Origin: Collinsella aerofaciens
GTDB taxonomy: Bacteria > Actinomycetota > Coriobacteriia > Coriobacteriales > Coriobacteriaceae
Assembly (NCBI GenBank): GCA_030826265.1
Contig: JAPJOH010000005.1
Location: 1-64,000, forward strand
Direction of reading: 5' to 3'
Length of the DNA stretch: 64,000 bases
The notes beneath the pieces were generated by a model, which was not told where the DNA came from, searched no databases, and was given only the letters and a program-made list of their open reading frames with translations. Position 1 is the first letter of the stretch. Each line of letters starts with the position of its first letter. The position numbers were made by a program, and so were the translations under genes. Shown here one piece after another: positions 32,325 through 40,980 of the stretch.

Positions 32325-32762
32325 ATGAACGAGGGCTACACCAAGGTATTTGTTTCACTCGACGGTACTGAACAGCAGGATTTTGTGCTCGCACGCGCCA
32401 TCAAAGTCGCCGCGAACAACGGCGCTAAGCTGATCATCGGCCACGTCATCGATTCCACGGCACTCGAGAGTGCCGGTTCCTATCCGGTCGATCTGGTCAA
32501 CGGCCTAGAGGAGGCATTTAAGAACTCCATCGCCAAGCAGCTCGAAGAGGCCAAGGCCAATCCCGACATTCCCGAGGTCGAGGTCATGATTCGCGCCGGT
32601 CGTATTCGCGAGACGCTCAAGGACGAGATGCTCGACGTGGTCAAGCCCGACCTGGTGCTCTGCGGCGCCCGCGGCCTGTCCTCAATTAAGTACGCGCTAC
32701 TGGGCTCGATTTCGACGTTCCTGCTGCGCAATACGGACTGCGACATCTTGGTCGTGAAATAG
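32325..32762 (+). CDS. universal stress protein (UspA family)
   Basis: The 145-residue protein is one UspA domain. The ATP-binding signature is visible as LVLCGARGLSSIKYALLGSISTFLLRNTDCDILVVK near the C-terminus, of the G-x2-G-x9-G-(S/T) type. The family supports survival under stress. AAGGAGG precedes the ATG by six bases. The gene stands alone, divergent from uppP, and ends at a bidirectional terminator shared with hipA. Confidence 0.92.
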   Translation: MNEGYTKVFVSLDGTEQQDFVLARAIKVAANNGAKLIIGHVIDSTALESAGSYPVDLVNGLEEAFKNSIAKQLEEAKANPDIPEVEVMIRAGRIRETLKDEMLDVVKPDLVLCGARGLSSIKYALLGSISTFLLRNTDCDILVVK

Positions 32763-32818
32763 CAAACGTACGCCTAACGCATCGCGGAGCGCAAGCCCGC
32801 GTGCCCAAGTCTTCCAAG

Positions 32819-32852
32819 AGCGGGGCCACAATTACGGTGGCCCCGCTTTGCT
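32819..32852. terminator. bidirectional terminator between uspA and hipA
   Basis: Perfect 11-bp arms AGCGGGGCCAC (32819-32829) and GTGGCCCCGCT (32837-32847), with a T-rich 3' side, serve the converging uspA and hipA genes. Confidence 0.85.
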
Positions 32853-34142
32853 TTAGACTGAGAATTGCTCCAGAACCCTCATTCTCTCAACGGAGTCCGT
32901 CTGAATTTTCAGAGCGACCCTACCCAAATCTCCGGTTGCAGAGGCAAGTTCTGCAAGCTGGGCAGACACCCCTTCAGCCACTTCCGCCGCGATGTTCTTA
33001 ATCATCTTGAGTGGTAGATGCAAATCTTGAGACATGAATTCGAAATCTTCAGGAGTCACCCCATCGATCACCCGGTGATCCCCAATATCAATCCCAAGAT
33101 TATGGTCGTATCCCATTATCGTCGTGCAGACAATATCGTATGCAGGGGCCAACCTCTTTTCCCGCCAACTCGGACTATAAAGAAACGAATGGTTCTTGAG
33201 ATGCGAGTCACAATTCCCCAACGCATAATCGACCATTACCTGACGAGCGAACATTTGAGTATCAGCAATTACGTTAGACGATTGCTCTCTTATCAATCGG
33301 CCGCAAAGAACCATATAGCAGCTATCGGGACGTGTCTCGTATTTCATATACGAAGGCCAGCCAACCGCTTGGCAAAAATCCTCCTGATGCAGCCTCAGAG
33401 GCACATCGAATCCGCTCATCGACGGCGGCTCATTGCTCCAGATTCTGTCATAACGCTCGGAAAAGAACGCACCAGGAATCGTATCCGAAGCTTCTGAACG
33501 GGCAATTTCAAGCCCAGCAGCAGACGCTGCCGTCATGCAAATTAATTCGTTGAACGGCAAATCCGGATGTTTAGTTGAAGCAATCTTGACTATGTGAGTC
33601 GAGGGGGCAGAGCCGAGCGGCAGCATCCAATCCCCCGACCCGGCCTTTTTTGCATCTTTACCGCGCGGTAAAAACCAACCGGTTTTAGACTGAGCGCCCG
33701 CCAACGACAGCCTCGAATCCTGCATATCATTTGCAATCTCAAACACTTCCGCCTTAGAAAGTGCCTCAAAATCCTCGTCTTGCAGAGGACGATAGCCCGG
33801 ATCGTAGCTCGATTTCTCATCGCCGAGAAACCTCAAGGCACCAACGCACTCATCGCCCAAACGCTCGAGCATCGATAAATAGTCTGACTGGGGGATTTGA
33901 AAACGCATCGACAGCTCATGCCGAACCGGGCCCTCGGGAAGCATGCCCGAAAAGAAGGCCGAAAACTCATTGCTGGTATATGGGTCATGTCGCAAGGGAA
34001 GAGAAGCTGAGAGTGCGGCAGCATCGTCGCGTTCAAGATATCCCTCATCATATGCAAACGTCTCGTTTACGGGGTCGGCCCTCTCAAATTCTCCGACCAG
34101 CTCAAACGTTCCCCGATACTCACGATAAACCTTTAATGCCAT
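32853..34142 (-). CDS. hipA: HipA-family serine/threonine kinase toxin
   Basis: The 429-residue kinase is related to E. coli HipA, which phosphorylates glutamyl-tRNA synthetase and induces growth arrest. Visible are the phosphate loop GAQSK at 149-153, K186 in HIVKIAS, the catalytic motif GNCDSHLKN at 309-317, and the metal aspartate D336 in APAYDIV. All key residues appear intact, so the enzyme is likely active. The N-terminal subdomain has the typical SLPLR.. and FSGMLPEG sequences. It overlaps hipB by 10 bases. Base composition is more AT-rich than neighbours, suggesting acquisition. Confidence 0.93.
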   Translation of the reverse strand: MALKVYREYRGTFELVGEFERADPVNETFAYDEGYLERDDAAALSASLPLRHDPYTSNEFSAFFSGMLPEGPVRHELSMRFQIPQSDYLSMLERLGDECVGALRFLGDEKSSYDPGYRPLQDEDFEALSKAEVFEIANDMQDSRLSLAGAQSKTGWFLPRGKDAKKAGSGDWMLPLGSAPSTHIVKIASTKHPDLPFNELICMTAASAAGLEIARSEASDTIPGAFFSERYDRIWSNEPPSMSGFDVPLRLHQEDFCQAVGWPSYMKYETRPDSCYMVLCGRLIREQSSNVIADTQMFARQVMVDYALGNCDSHLKNHSFLYSPSWREKRLAPAYDIVCTTIMGYDHNLGIDIGDHRVIDGVTPEDFEFMSQDLHLPLKMIKNIAAEVAEGVSAQLAELASATGDLGRVALKIQTDSVERMRVLEQFSV

Positions 34143-34378
34143 GAACCGTCGCCCCTCTCCCTCAGAATCAAATCGACCCCCAAGCTGTTAGCGATTTGAA
34201 GGGTTTGGCGAAGATTGGCACCCGCCTTTCCACGCTCAAGCTCGCTCACAAAGCGCAAACTGCACTGGTTGAAATCAGCCACATCGCGTTGGGTATAACC
34301 GAGCTTCTTCCGGCGCTCACGCAAATATGCACCGAGTTCAGCTGGGTCAAAAATCGTTCGCTCATTCCAGTCTTGCAT
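34133..34378 (-). CDS. hipB: HipB-like helix-turn-helix antitoxin
   Basis: The 81-residue Cro/CI-type protein has a helix-turn-helix at about 22-60 (LREREKKLGYTQ-like LRERRKKLGYTQ, then DVADFNQCSLRFVSELERGK). It would bind HipA and repress the operon. Two TATCCC-n4-GGGATA palindromes lie directly upstream. These resemble the known E. coli HipB operator type, TATCC...GGATA. The two genes overlap and are cotranscribed. Confidence 0.93.
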   Translation of the reverse strand: MQDWNERTIFDPAELGAYLRERRKKLGYTQRDVADFNQCSLRFVSELERGKAGANLRQTLQIANSLGVDLILRERGDGSWH

Positions 34379-34390
34379 GCTAATCCCCTA

Positions 34391-34449
34391 TGATTATCCC
34401 AATCGGGATAATCATAGCACATCATGATGGAATTATCCCGTTTGGGATA
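34391..34449 (-). promoter_or_regulatory. two HipB-type operators
   Basis: The first palindrome is TGATTATCCC-n4-GGGATAATCA (34391-34414), perfect over 10 bp. The second is TATCCC-n4-GGGATA (34434-34449). Their centres are 39 bases apart, nearly four helical turns. They sit 13-71 bases upstream of the hipB start, as expected for autorepression. Confidence 0.85.
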
Positions 34450-34494
34450 TATGTCTTAACGTGAATGACGCTCCGGGACGTTACACCGCGACGA

Positions 34495-35538
34495 CTACTC
34501 AAAGTATTGGAACTTGTTGGTCGAGAAGGCAAACGTGACGACAAAGCCTTCGCCGGCGTCGGATGCCGCGGTGACGTCGATGCCCATCTTGGAGCACAGG
34601 CGCGCCACCAGGTAGAGGCCAATACCCGTTGCGCGCTTGGTGGTGCGGCCGTTATCGCCGGTAAAGCCCTTCTCGAACACGCGCGGCAGGTCGGCCGCGC
34701 TCACGCCGCAGCCGTTGTCCGCGACGGTGAGCTCGATGCGTTCGCTCGCCAGGCCCTCGTCCAGCAACGCGCCCGAAAACACGATCTTCGCGCCGTCCTC
34801 GCGCGCATATTTAATACTGTTCTGAATAAGCTGGCCCAGAACAAACTCGAGCCACTTCTCGTCGGTAAAGACCTCGAAGTCGAGGTTCTCGCACACCGGG
34901 GCCACGTGCGCCACGATGAGCTCGCGCGCGTTGGCCTTAATCGCGCCCGTCACCAAGGTCTTGAGATCCCAGCGGCGAATCAGGTAGTCCCGCTCCACGA
35001 CTTCCGAGCGCGCGTAGTACAGCGCCTGGTCGATATAGCGCTCCACGCGAGCCAGCTCGCGACCCAGGTCATCCACGCGCGACAGGTCGCCTTCGCTGCC
35101 GTCCAGGTTTTCCAAAAGTAGATGGGCCGCCGCCAGGGGCAGCTTGGCCTCGTGGACCCAGCTCTCGATATAGTCGCGATAGTCATCGGTCTGACGCCGG
35201 CCTTCGGCAACCTCGTCGCAGGCGGCTTTGCCCACCCGGCGCAAGACCTCGTACTCGAGCTCGCCCTCGGCATAGGTCGGGCATTGCACCATCTCCTGCA
35301 CCCATGCGGGACTCTCGAGCTCCTCTGCCGCACGCTCAAGCTGACGCAGAAAACGACGACGGCGCGCGTACTCGATCACAATGCCGAGCATGCCAAAGAC
35401 AAAGGACACGCCGACCGCCACGACCACGATGGAAACGGGAGCACCGGCGACCGTCAGCACAAAGCAGCTCAGCAGCACGCCGCACGCCCACACGGCGACG
35501 GGAAGCAGCGCATCTTTAAAGAACTTACCAAACGACAT
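34495..35538 (-). CDS. intramembrane-sensing histidine kinase (Bce/Gra type)
   Basis: The 347-residue kinase has two transmembrane helices (about 8-30 and 34-56) with almost no extracellular loop, the layout of kinases that sense through a partner ABC transporter. The phosphorylated histidine is H129 in ESWVHEAKLPLA. The ATPase domain shows N (LIQNSIKYA), G1 (VADNGCGV) and G2 (ATGIGLYLV) boxes. The ATG at 35538 has AGGTG six bases upstream; a GTG at 35547 is possible. It lies directly after its response regulator. No BceAB-like transporter is next to it, so the partner must be elsewhere if the model holds. Confidence 0.92.
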   Translation of the reverse strand: MSFGKFFKDALLPVAVWACGVLLSCFVLTVAGAPVSIVVVAVGVSFVFGMLGIVIEYARRRRFLRQLERAAEELESPAWVQEMVQCPTYAEGELEYEVLRRVGKAACDEVAEGRRQTDDYRDYIESWVHEAKLPLAAAHLLLENLDGSEGDLSRVDDLGRELARVERYIDQALYYARSEVVERDYLIRRWDLKTLVTGAIKANARELIVAHVAPVCENLDFEVFTDEKWLEFVLGQLIQNSIKYAREDGAKIVFSGALLDEGLASERIELTVADNGCGVSAADLPRVFEKGFTGDNGRTTKRATGIGLYLVARLCSKMGIDVTAASDAGEGFVVTFAFSTNKFQYFE

Positions 35539-35547
35539 AACCGGCAC

Positions 35548-36219
35548 CTAGACCGAATAGCCTTGGCCGCGATGCGTGGTCAGATACCCCTTGACGCCGA
35601 TTTTTTCGAGCGTGGTGCGCAGACGGTTGATGTTGACGGTGAGCGTATTGTCGTCCACGAAGGCATCGGAGTCCCACAGGTCCTGCATGATGGCCGAACG
35701 CGAAACGATCTTGCCCGCGCGACCCAAGAGCAGCGAGAGGATACGCAGCTCGTTTTTGGTGAGCTCGGTGCCGGTACCAGTTGCCGTGTTGGTGACCGTA
35801 GAACGGGCGAGGTCGAGTTCCAGTCCCTTGTGGACGAGCGTGCTGCGCTCGCCGGCAGCCATGGTGCGGCGCAGCAGGGCATTGATGCGCGCCACGAGCA
35901 CACGGGCGCTGTAGGGCTTGGGCACAAAGTCGTCCGCGCCGAGCGTCATGGCCGTGACCTCGTCGATCTCGGTCGAGCGCGAGGTAAGCACGATGATGGG
36001 GACCTCGGATTCGCGACGGACCTCGTGGCAGATATGCTGGCCGTCCTTGACGGGAAGCGTGAGGTCGAGCAGCACCAGGTCGGGCGCGGCGGCAAGGATA
36101 TCGCGCGAGACATGCTCGAACGATTCGCAGACCTCGACCTCAAATCCGGCCTGTGCAAGGATGCTGGCGAGCTCGCGACGGATGGGTTCGTCGTCCTCAA
36201 CGACATAGATCAGCGCCAT
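35548..36219 (-). CDS. OmpR/PhoB-family response regulator (Bce/Gra type)
   Basis: The 223-residue regulator has a receiver domain with acidic pocket VVEDDEP, phospho-acceptor D52, and K101 in VPKPY. A winged helix (about 128-220, with LTKNELRILSLLLGRAGKIVSR) follows. The ATG at 36219 has GGAGG four bases upstream; a codon at 36240 is unlikely. It is upstream of and coupled to the histidine kinase. Its DNA targets cannot be identified here. Confidence 0.94.
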   Translation of the reverse strand: MALIYVVEDDEPIRRELASILAQAGFEVEVCESFEHVSRDILAAAPDLVLLDLTLPVKDGQHICHEVRRESEVPIIVLTSRSTEIDEVTAMTLGADDFVPKPYSARVLVARINALLRRTMAAGERSTLVHKGLELDLARSTVTNTATGTGTELTKNELRILSLLLGRAGKIVSRSAIMQDLWDSDAFVDDNTLTVNINRLRTTLEKIGVKGYLTTHRGQGYSV

Positions 36220-36334
36220 GTGTCCTCCCATTTCGCGCAACTTGCACCTTACACACCATTATGCCCACGGCGTCGCAACGATACGACCCCGTGGACATCT
36301 AATGTGACAAAAGTGTTCGATTACCTTGAGAGAA

Positions 36335-36371
36335 AATAGGGGCCCTCGGGCCTAACCCGATCGGCCCCATC
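36335..36371 (-). terminator. terminator downstream of the aminotransferase
   Basis: GGGGCC (36339-36344) pairs with GGCCCC (36363-36368), with inner TCGGG/CCCGA, and is followed on the minus strand by TATTTTC. It ends the cyclodeaminase-aminotransferase operon. Confidence 0.75.
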
Positions 36372-36388
36372 ACTTCGACCTCGAGCCT

Positions 36389-37519
36389 CTACTCGAGCGT
36401 ACGCATGTACGCAGAGATGGCATCCAGGCCCTTCTGCAGGTCGTCGGTGTTATCGGAGTATGCATAGCCGATGCGCATGCTCTTGGGCTCCTCGAAGCAA
36501 TCACCCGGGGTGACGAGTGCGCCGGACTTCTTAATCATGTCGGTGCAGAACGTCCTGGAGTCGATGTCGTAGTCGTAATACACGAGCGCGGTGGTACCCG
36601 CCTCGGGCTTGACGAACGACAGGTGCGGCTCGCTCTCGACCCACTTCTCCAGAACAGCAAGGTTCTGACGGACGATGCGACGGCTGCGCTCAAGGATCAC
36701 GGAAGCGTTGCCCAGAATCAGCTCCGCCACCGACTCGCTGAATATGCTGGCGGAAATCAGGTTGTAGTCGCGATGCGAGAGCAGTGCGCGACGGAGCTCC
36801 GGGCTCTTGGTGACCGCCCAGCCCAGACGCAGGCCGGCGAACGACCAGACCTTGGACATGGATGCGGTGACGACGGCCTTGTCGTACAGGTCGATCACGG
36901 ACTCGGAGTACTCATCCGTCTGAGTAAGCAGACGGTAGACCTCGTCGCAGAGCACCCACGCGTCGTGTTTGCGTGCGACCTCAACAATCGCCTTGAGCGT
37001 ATCGGTGTCGAGCAGGGCACCCGTGGGGTTGTCCGGGTTATTGATGCAAATGAGCTTGGTATCGTCGGTCACCAGGGCATCGAGCGCGTCGACGTCGACG
37101 TGGTAGCCGTTCTTGCGGTCGAGCTGAAGGATATCGACCTTCGCACCACACATCTCGGGAATCGAGTAAAGCTGCTGGTAGGTGGGCTTGACGGAGACTA
37201 CGTGATCGCCCGGTTCGACGAGCGTGGAAATAACCAGGGAGTTGGCACCGGTCGCGCCGTGCGTGGGCACGATATGCCCGGGTTCGACCGTCTTATAGAG
37301 ACGCGCGACCCCCTCGAGGAAGCCGGGCTGCCCCTCGATGTCTCCGTAGGTGAATCGGCGTGAGCACAGGCTATCGAGCCACGCCTTCTTGTCGGTGTTC
37401 GTAAGCTCGAACAGCTGGTCGAGCGTGAGGGAGTAGACGCACGTCTCCGCAACGTTGTGGGTGCACTTGGTCTCCCACTCGTTCATCCACTGCTCGACGG
37501 CGAAATCCTTGATCTGCAT
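36389..37519 (-). CDS. class I/II PLP-dependent aminotransferase
   Basis: The 376-residue enzyme shows the fold-type I pattern: GATGANSLV (phosphate binding), INNPDNPTGA, CDEVYRL, and the PLP lysine in SMSKVWSFAGLRLGW. The arginine for the substrate carboxylate is in SMRIGYAY. Substrate is unknown. It lies downstream of an ornithine-cyclodeaminase-family gene with a 24-base gap, with a PucR-type regulator divergent from them, so the three probably handle one amino acid or opine-like compound. AAAGGA precedes the ATG. Confidence 0.88.
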   Translation of the reverse strand: MQIKDFAVEQWMNEWETKCTHNVAETCVYSLTLDQLFELTNTDKKAWLDSLCSRRFTYGDIEGQPGFLEGVARLYKTVEPGHIVPTHGATGANSLVISTLVEPGDHVVSVKPTYQQLYSIPEMCGAKVDILQLDRKNGYHVDVDALDALVTDDTKLICINNPDNPTGALLDTDTLKAIVEVARKHDAWVLCDEVYRLLTQTDEYSESVIDLYDKAVVTASMSKVWSFAGLRLGWAVTKSPELRRALLSHRDYNLISASIFSESVAELILGNASVILERSRRIVRQNLAVLEKWVESEPHLSFVKPEAGTTALVYYDYDIDSRTFCTDMIKKSGALVTPGDCFEEPKSMRIGYAYSDNTDDLQKGLDAISAYMRTLE

Positions 37520-37543
37520 TGTCGTTTCCTTTCCTTGACTTTC

Positions 37544-38575
37544 TTACAGTTCCACCACGGTGCCCAGCCCCGCCTCGAGGGCGCGGTCGTAGGCGATTTT
37601 CGATGCCGAAAGGTCCTGAACGGCGATACCCGACGTATCGAACACCGTCACCTGCTCGTCATCCGAACGCCCCGTAGCTGTGCCGGCGATGACTTCGCCG
37701 AGCTCCGCTTTGATGTCCTCTGGGGTGATGGCACCCTCGGCAACCGGAATCTCCAGCTCGCCGGACGCGACCGATTGCTCGCGGTCGTCGACGTAAACAG
37801 CGGCACGGGCGACAAGTGCCGAGGCGAGCTCCTGCTTGCCGGGCATGTCGGCACCGACGCAGGAAATATGCGTACCGGGGCGCACCCATGCAGCGGGGAT
37901 GATGGGCTTGGTCGCCGGCGTAATCGTCACGATGATGTCGGCCTCTGCCGCGGCACCTTGGCCGTCGGCCGTCGCCTCGATGGAATAGGTGGATGCCTCG
38001 CGAGCATGCTCGCAGGCGCCCAAGATATGGGCGACCTCGTCTCGCATGCGCTCGACGCGGGCCTCGGGCGCGGCATCGGAAACCGGCTCCCACACCTTGA
38101 CCTCGCTCACCTTGGGACAGGCGGCGAGCACGCCCGCCACCATATAGGTGCTCATATGACCGGCACCCGCAACAAGCAGTTTGGACGCATCCGCCCGAGC
38201 CAGCCACTTGGCACCGAGCGCAGCAGCGGCACCGGTGCGAAGTCCGGTGACGGCGGAGGCATTGAGCAGCGCCAACGGCTCGCCCGTCGCGTTGTCGCAC
38301 AGCAGCGTGGTGCCGAAGATCTCGGGCAGCCCCTTTTTAGGATTCTGAGAGAACCAAGCAGTGAGCTTGAGACCGAAGAGGCCGCTTCCCGCCAACTCGC
38401 CCGAGCGGATATCCATATCGGCCACGCCGGGTTCGAACTGCTCATATACCATCGGCCACGCAACACCCTTGCCCGTTGCCTTCTGGCGATATGCCTCCTC
38501 CACGGCAGCGATTGCATCCTCGATCGTCAGCACCTTGGAAACTTCCTCAGCCGAAAGCACCATCATCTGCCCCAT
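37544..38575 (-). CDS. ornithine cyclodeaminase/mu-crystallin family protein
   Basis: The 343-residue NAD(P)-dependent protein shows ALLNASAVTGLRTGAAAALGAKWLAR, the Rossmann segment LLVAGAGHMSTYMVAG, and HISCVGADMPGKQELA. The family includes ornithine cyclodeaminase, alanine dehydrogenase, ketimine reductases and the N-(carboxyethyl)ornithine-type enzymes. The specific reaction cannot be read. The NAD loop is GAGHMS in place of the usual GxGxQA, so cofactor use may differ. AAAGGAG lies just before two adjacent ATG codons (38578, 38575); I chose the second. Confidence 0.88.
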   Translation of the reverse strand: MGQMMVLSAEEVSKVLTIEDAIAAVEEAYRQKATGKGVAWPMVYEQFEPGVADMDIRSGELAGSGLFGLKLTAWFSQNPKKGLPEIFGTTLLCDNATGEPLALLNASAVTGLRTGAAAALGAKWLARADASKLLVAGAGHMSTYMVAGVLAACPKVSEVKVWEPVSDAAPEARVERMRDEVAHILGACEHAREASTYSIEATADGQGAAAEADIIVTITPATKPIIPAAWVRPGTHISCVGADMPGKQELASALVARAAVYVDDREQSVASGELEIPVAEGAITPEDIKAELGEVIAGTATGRSDDEQVTVFDTSGIAVQDLSASKIAYDRALEAGLGTVVEL

Positions 38576-38786
38576 CATCGCTCCTTTCAGTGAAAGCTTT
38601 ACGTTGCTTCACTGTACGGTTTAGTAACGATGCCGCCAAGGATCATTTCTTGTTGTAATCTACAACGATGCTCGATCTGATTTTTTGTTCTATCAGCAGA
38701 TATTTGAGCTATTTGTCGCACCACCGGCATACGGATGTGCGATTATCCTATTTATACCGATATTAATTGTATTGATTTACAGGGTG

Positions 38787-39974
38787 ATGTTGATGCTATA
38801 CACCGTCTCGGACTTCTCACGGGAATATGAGGGATCGGTCCGTCTAATCGCCGGCAGCGATGGCGTCTCGCGTGCCGTCTCTGGCGTCGGGATCCTCGAC
38901 TATGAACTCATGCCCGGCCTCAAGAACAAGTATCAGCGCATCAACTTCACCTCAGACGAGATCGTCCTCAGCACCTTCCTCTATGCGAAGGACGACCCGT
39001 ACCTCATCACTGAAGCCGTGAAATACCTCGTCGCCAAGGGAACGAGCGGTCTCATCATCAAAAACGTCCTGCACATCCCGATTCCCGACCAAGCCATCCG
39101 CTACGCCAACGCGCGGCACTACCCGGTCTTTCTCACGACCGACGACTCACTGTTCTTTGACAGCGTCATCTATGAAGTCAAACGGCATATCGAGCAGCTC
39201 GCGTCCATCGACTTCGCACAGCGCGAGATCGATGCCCTGAGGACAGACATATCGCCCGAGTCCATCCGCCGACGCATCCGAGGCCTCAACCCGTCATTTC
39301 TGGACGAAGCGGTCGCCCTGTTCGCATCGTTTGCAGAGCCCCTCGACCCGCGTACGTTTTTGCAAATCGAACGTCTCTGTGCAAAATCGACCCTCGCCGG
39401 ATGCCACAACATGCTGGCACCCTATGACGGAGGTTTGTTATTCGTAGCGACAAGCGACTCGGAGCAGACGCTCGATGTGGGGCGAATCGTGCAGGCGCTC
39501 ACGGAGCTCATCGAGGCTAGCGGTATCGATGGCGGAGCGGAAGGGCTCGGCATCAGCGATATTCTGTTTGGAGACGAGGCGGTGGCGCAGGCGATCTCGC
39601 AGGCGATTTACGCACAGCGCCTATCTTGTCAACGAGCCGAAGGTCCCGTCCGCTATACGCAGCTCGGCATCCTGAGAACCGTGATGCCTTTTGCGGAAAC
39701 CCCGGAGATGCGATCGTTCTCGGAGGCGATTCTCTCGCCGATACGCGAGCACGACAGCGAGCATGGCAGCGAGCTGGAATCCACGCTCGCCGCATTCATC
39801 GAGAACGACCGACGTATCGAGCAAACCGCCAAGCAGACTGGCCAGCACCCGAACACGATTCGATATCGCCTCGATAAGGTGACAGCTCTCACCGGGCTGA
39901 GCTACAAATGCGCCCCGGAGATGGAGCAGCTGTCGCTCGCCTACGCCATCGAGCGCGCTCGCTCGCTTCAGTAA
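38787..39974 (+). CDS. PucR-family transcriptional regulator
   Basis: The 395-residue regulator has the PucR N-terminal domain (about 1-120: SVRLIAGSDGVSRAVSGVGILDYE, then ASD-like strands). Its C-terminal helix-turn-helix is LAAFIENDRRIEQTAKQTGQHPNTIRYRLDKVTALTGL. Such regulators usually control use of purines or amino acids. The frame is open to 38685, which would add a hydrophobic helix, but the region is AT-rich intergenic sequence. I took 38787, and 38793 with AGGG eight bases upstream is equally good. It is divergent from the cyclodeaminase/aminotransferase pair and probably controls it. Confidence 0.88.
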   Translation: MLMLYTVSDFSREYEGSVRLIAGSDGVSRAVSGVGILDYELMPGLKNKYQRINFTSDEIVLSTFLYAKDDPYLITEAVKYLVAKGTSGLIIKNVLHIPIPDQAIRYANARHYPVFLTTDDSLFFDSVIYEVKRHIEQLASIDFAQREIDALRTDISPESIRRRIRGLNPSFLDEAVALFASFAEPLDPRTFLQIERLCAKSTLAGCHNMLAPYDGGLLFVATSDSEQTLDVGRIVQALTELIEASGIDGGAEGLGISDILFGDEAVAQAISQAIYAQRLSCQRAEGPVRYTQLGILRTVMPFAETPEMRSFSEAILSPIREHDSEHGSELESTLAAFIENDRRIEQTAKQTGQHPNTIRYRLDKVTALTGLSYKCAPEMEQLSLAYAIERARSLQ

Positions 39975-39992
39975 GCCCACCCCGCCTTGAGG

Positions 39993-40703
39993 TTAGGAGC
40001 GGCGGGCACGGAGCTTTTCGTAGCCGTCGGCAAAGAAGGCGACCGTGGCGGCGTCGGCCTCGGCGGCGTCCGTCTCGGTTGCGGGGACCACGCCGTGCTC
40101 GTCACTCACCAGGAACAGCGCGCCCTTGAGCTGCGCGGGAATGTCTACGCGCGTGACCGGGATGCCCTTGGTCTGAGCCAACTGCTCGATGAGCGTCGCC
40201 GTGCCACACAGGTGCTCATCCGCCGGCGCCACAAAGGCAAGCTCGCCGTCGTTGGCGGCGGCGAGCAGCTCGGGCGCCACGCCGGTCTCGTCGGCCTCGG
40301 AGCGAGCCTCGGCGGAACGGGCACGCAGCGCCTTGGCCGACGTATCGGCGAGCGGCTCGTACTCCCCCACCGTCATGGCGGCATTGCCGTTGATGTCGAT
40401 CACCAGCATGAGCACGCCGTCGCGTGCGGTGTAATCGCCCTCGGCAAGCGACCACTCAACGTGCTGTTTGGCCCAGCTGAGCATGTTATGGGTAAGCGGC
40501 TCGCCCTGCACCAGGCGCTCGGACAGCGCGCGAATGTGGCGGTTGAGCATGGGCACCTTTTTGTTGGACATGCGCCAACGGCAGACAAGCGCGGGCTTGT
40601 CGAGCGTGAACTTCTCGACCGCCTCCTGATTGGCGCAAAAGTCCTCGTACGCACGCTGATCCTCGGCATTGCCAAACAGCTCGGCATCATCCACAACGGC
40701 CAT
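39993..40703 (-). CDS. uncharacterised acidic protein
   Basis: The 236-residue soluble protein starts MAVVDDAELFGNAEDQRAYEDF. It contains HVEWSLAEGDYTARDGVLMLVIDINGNAAMTVGEYEPL near the middle and ends in an Ala/Glu-rich stretch before YEKLRARRS. It lacks membrane segments and Cys clusters. Strand-helix alternation suggests an alpha/beta fold, but I recognise no family. AAAGG lies seven bases before the ATG. It lies downstream of purH, separated by the structured repeat at 40836-40935, and converges with PucR. Confidence 0.75.
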   Translation of the reverse strand: MAVVDDAELFGNAEDQRAYEDFCANQEAVEKFTLDKPALVCRWRMSNKKVPMLNRHIRALSERLVQGEPLTHNMLSWAKQHVEWSLAEGDYTARDGVLMLVIDINGNAAMTVGEYEPLADTSAKALRARSAEARSEADETGVAPELLAAANDGELAFVAPADEHLCGTATLIEQLAQTKGIPVTRVDIPAQLKGALFLVSDEHGVVPATETDAAEADAATVAFFADGYEKLRARRS

Positions 40704-40835
40704 ATCCAACCTTTCTCAAAAACATACACCGCACCGTTATACCCAAAAAAGCCGCCCGCACCAACCGGCACGGACGGCAATAGATAGCTTTAGTTCGGGG
40801 CGAGCCAATACCGCTGGTGGAGCACAAGCCAGCGA

Positions 40836-40935
40836 GCCAGCACCAAGTGCCTCAGGTCGCCGCGAAAGAGGAGCGACGCGTACTTCTGTACGCGAGCGAC
40901 GGTTTGAGCGGCGAGATGAGGTGCTTGGGGCCGGC
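40836..40935. repeat. structured 100-nt repeat H, copy 1 (3' of purH)
   Basis: The element folds into a long interrupted hairpin. The arms (plus strand) are an outer GCCAGC/GCCGGC, CCAAG/CTTGG, a TG.TG wobble step, CCTCA/TGAGG, and TCGCCG/CGGCGA. A conserved core with CGCGTAC/GTACGCG closing a TTCT loop follows. Copy 2 at 62661-62760 keeps the core nearly unchanged while inner stem pairs change in compensation. It starts 45 bases beyond the purH stop. A separate perfect 12-bp hairpin lies between (40949-40976). Confidence 0.85.
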
Positions 40936-40948
40936 GCAGCGTCGAGCA

Positions 40949-40976
40949 GTTACGCGGTTTGGTAAAACCGCGTAAC
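40949..40976. other. perfect hairpin after purH
   Basis: GTTACGCGGTTT (40949-40960) pairs with AAACCGCGTAAC (40965-40976) around a 4-base loop. It is four bases from the purH stop. No U-run follows, so it is a weak terminator or a 3'-end stabiliser. Confidence 0.6.
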
Positions 40977-40980
40977 GATA

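Noticed and set aside
38685..38786. Membrane-helix N-terminus for the PucR regulator
   Set aside because: The stretch is AT-rich intergenic sequence with no ribosome site, and PucR proteins are cytoplasmic.
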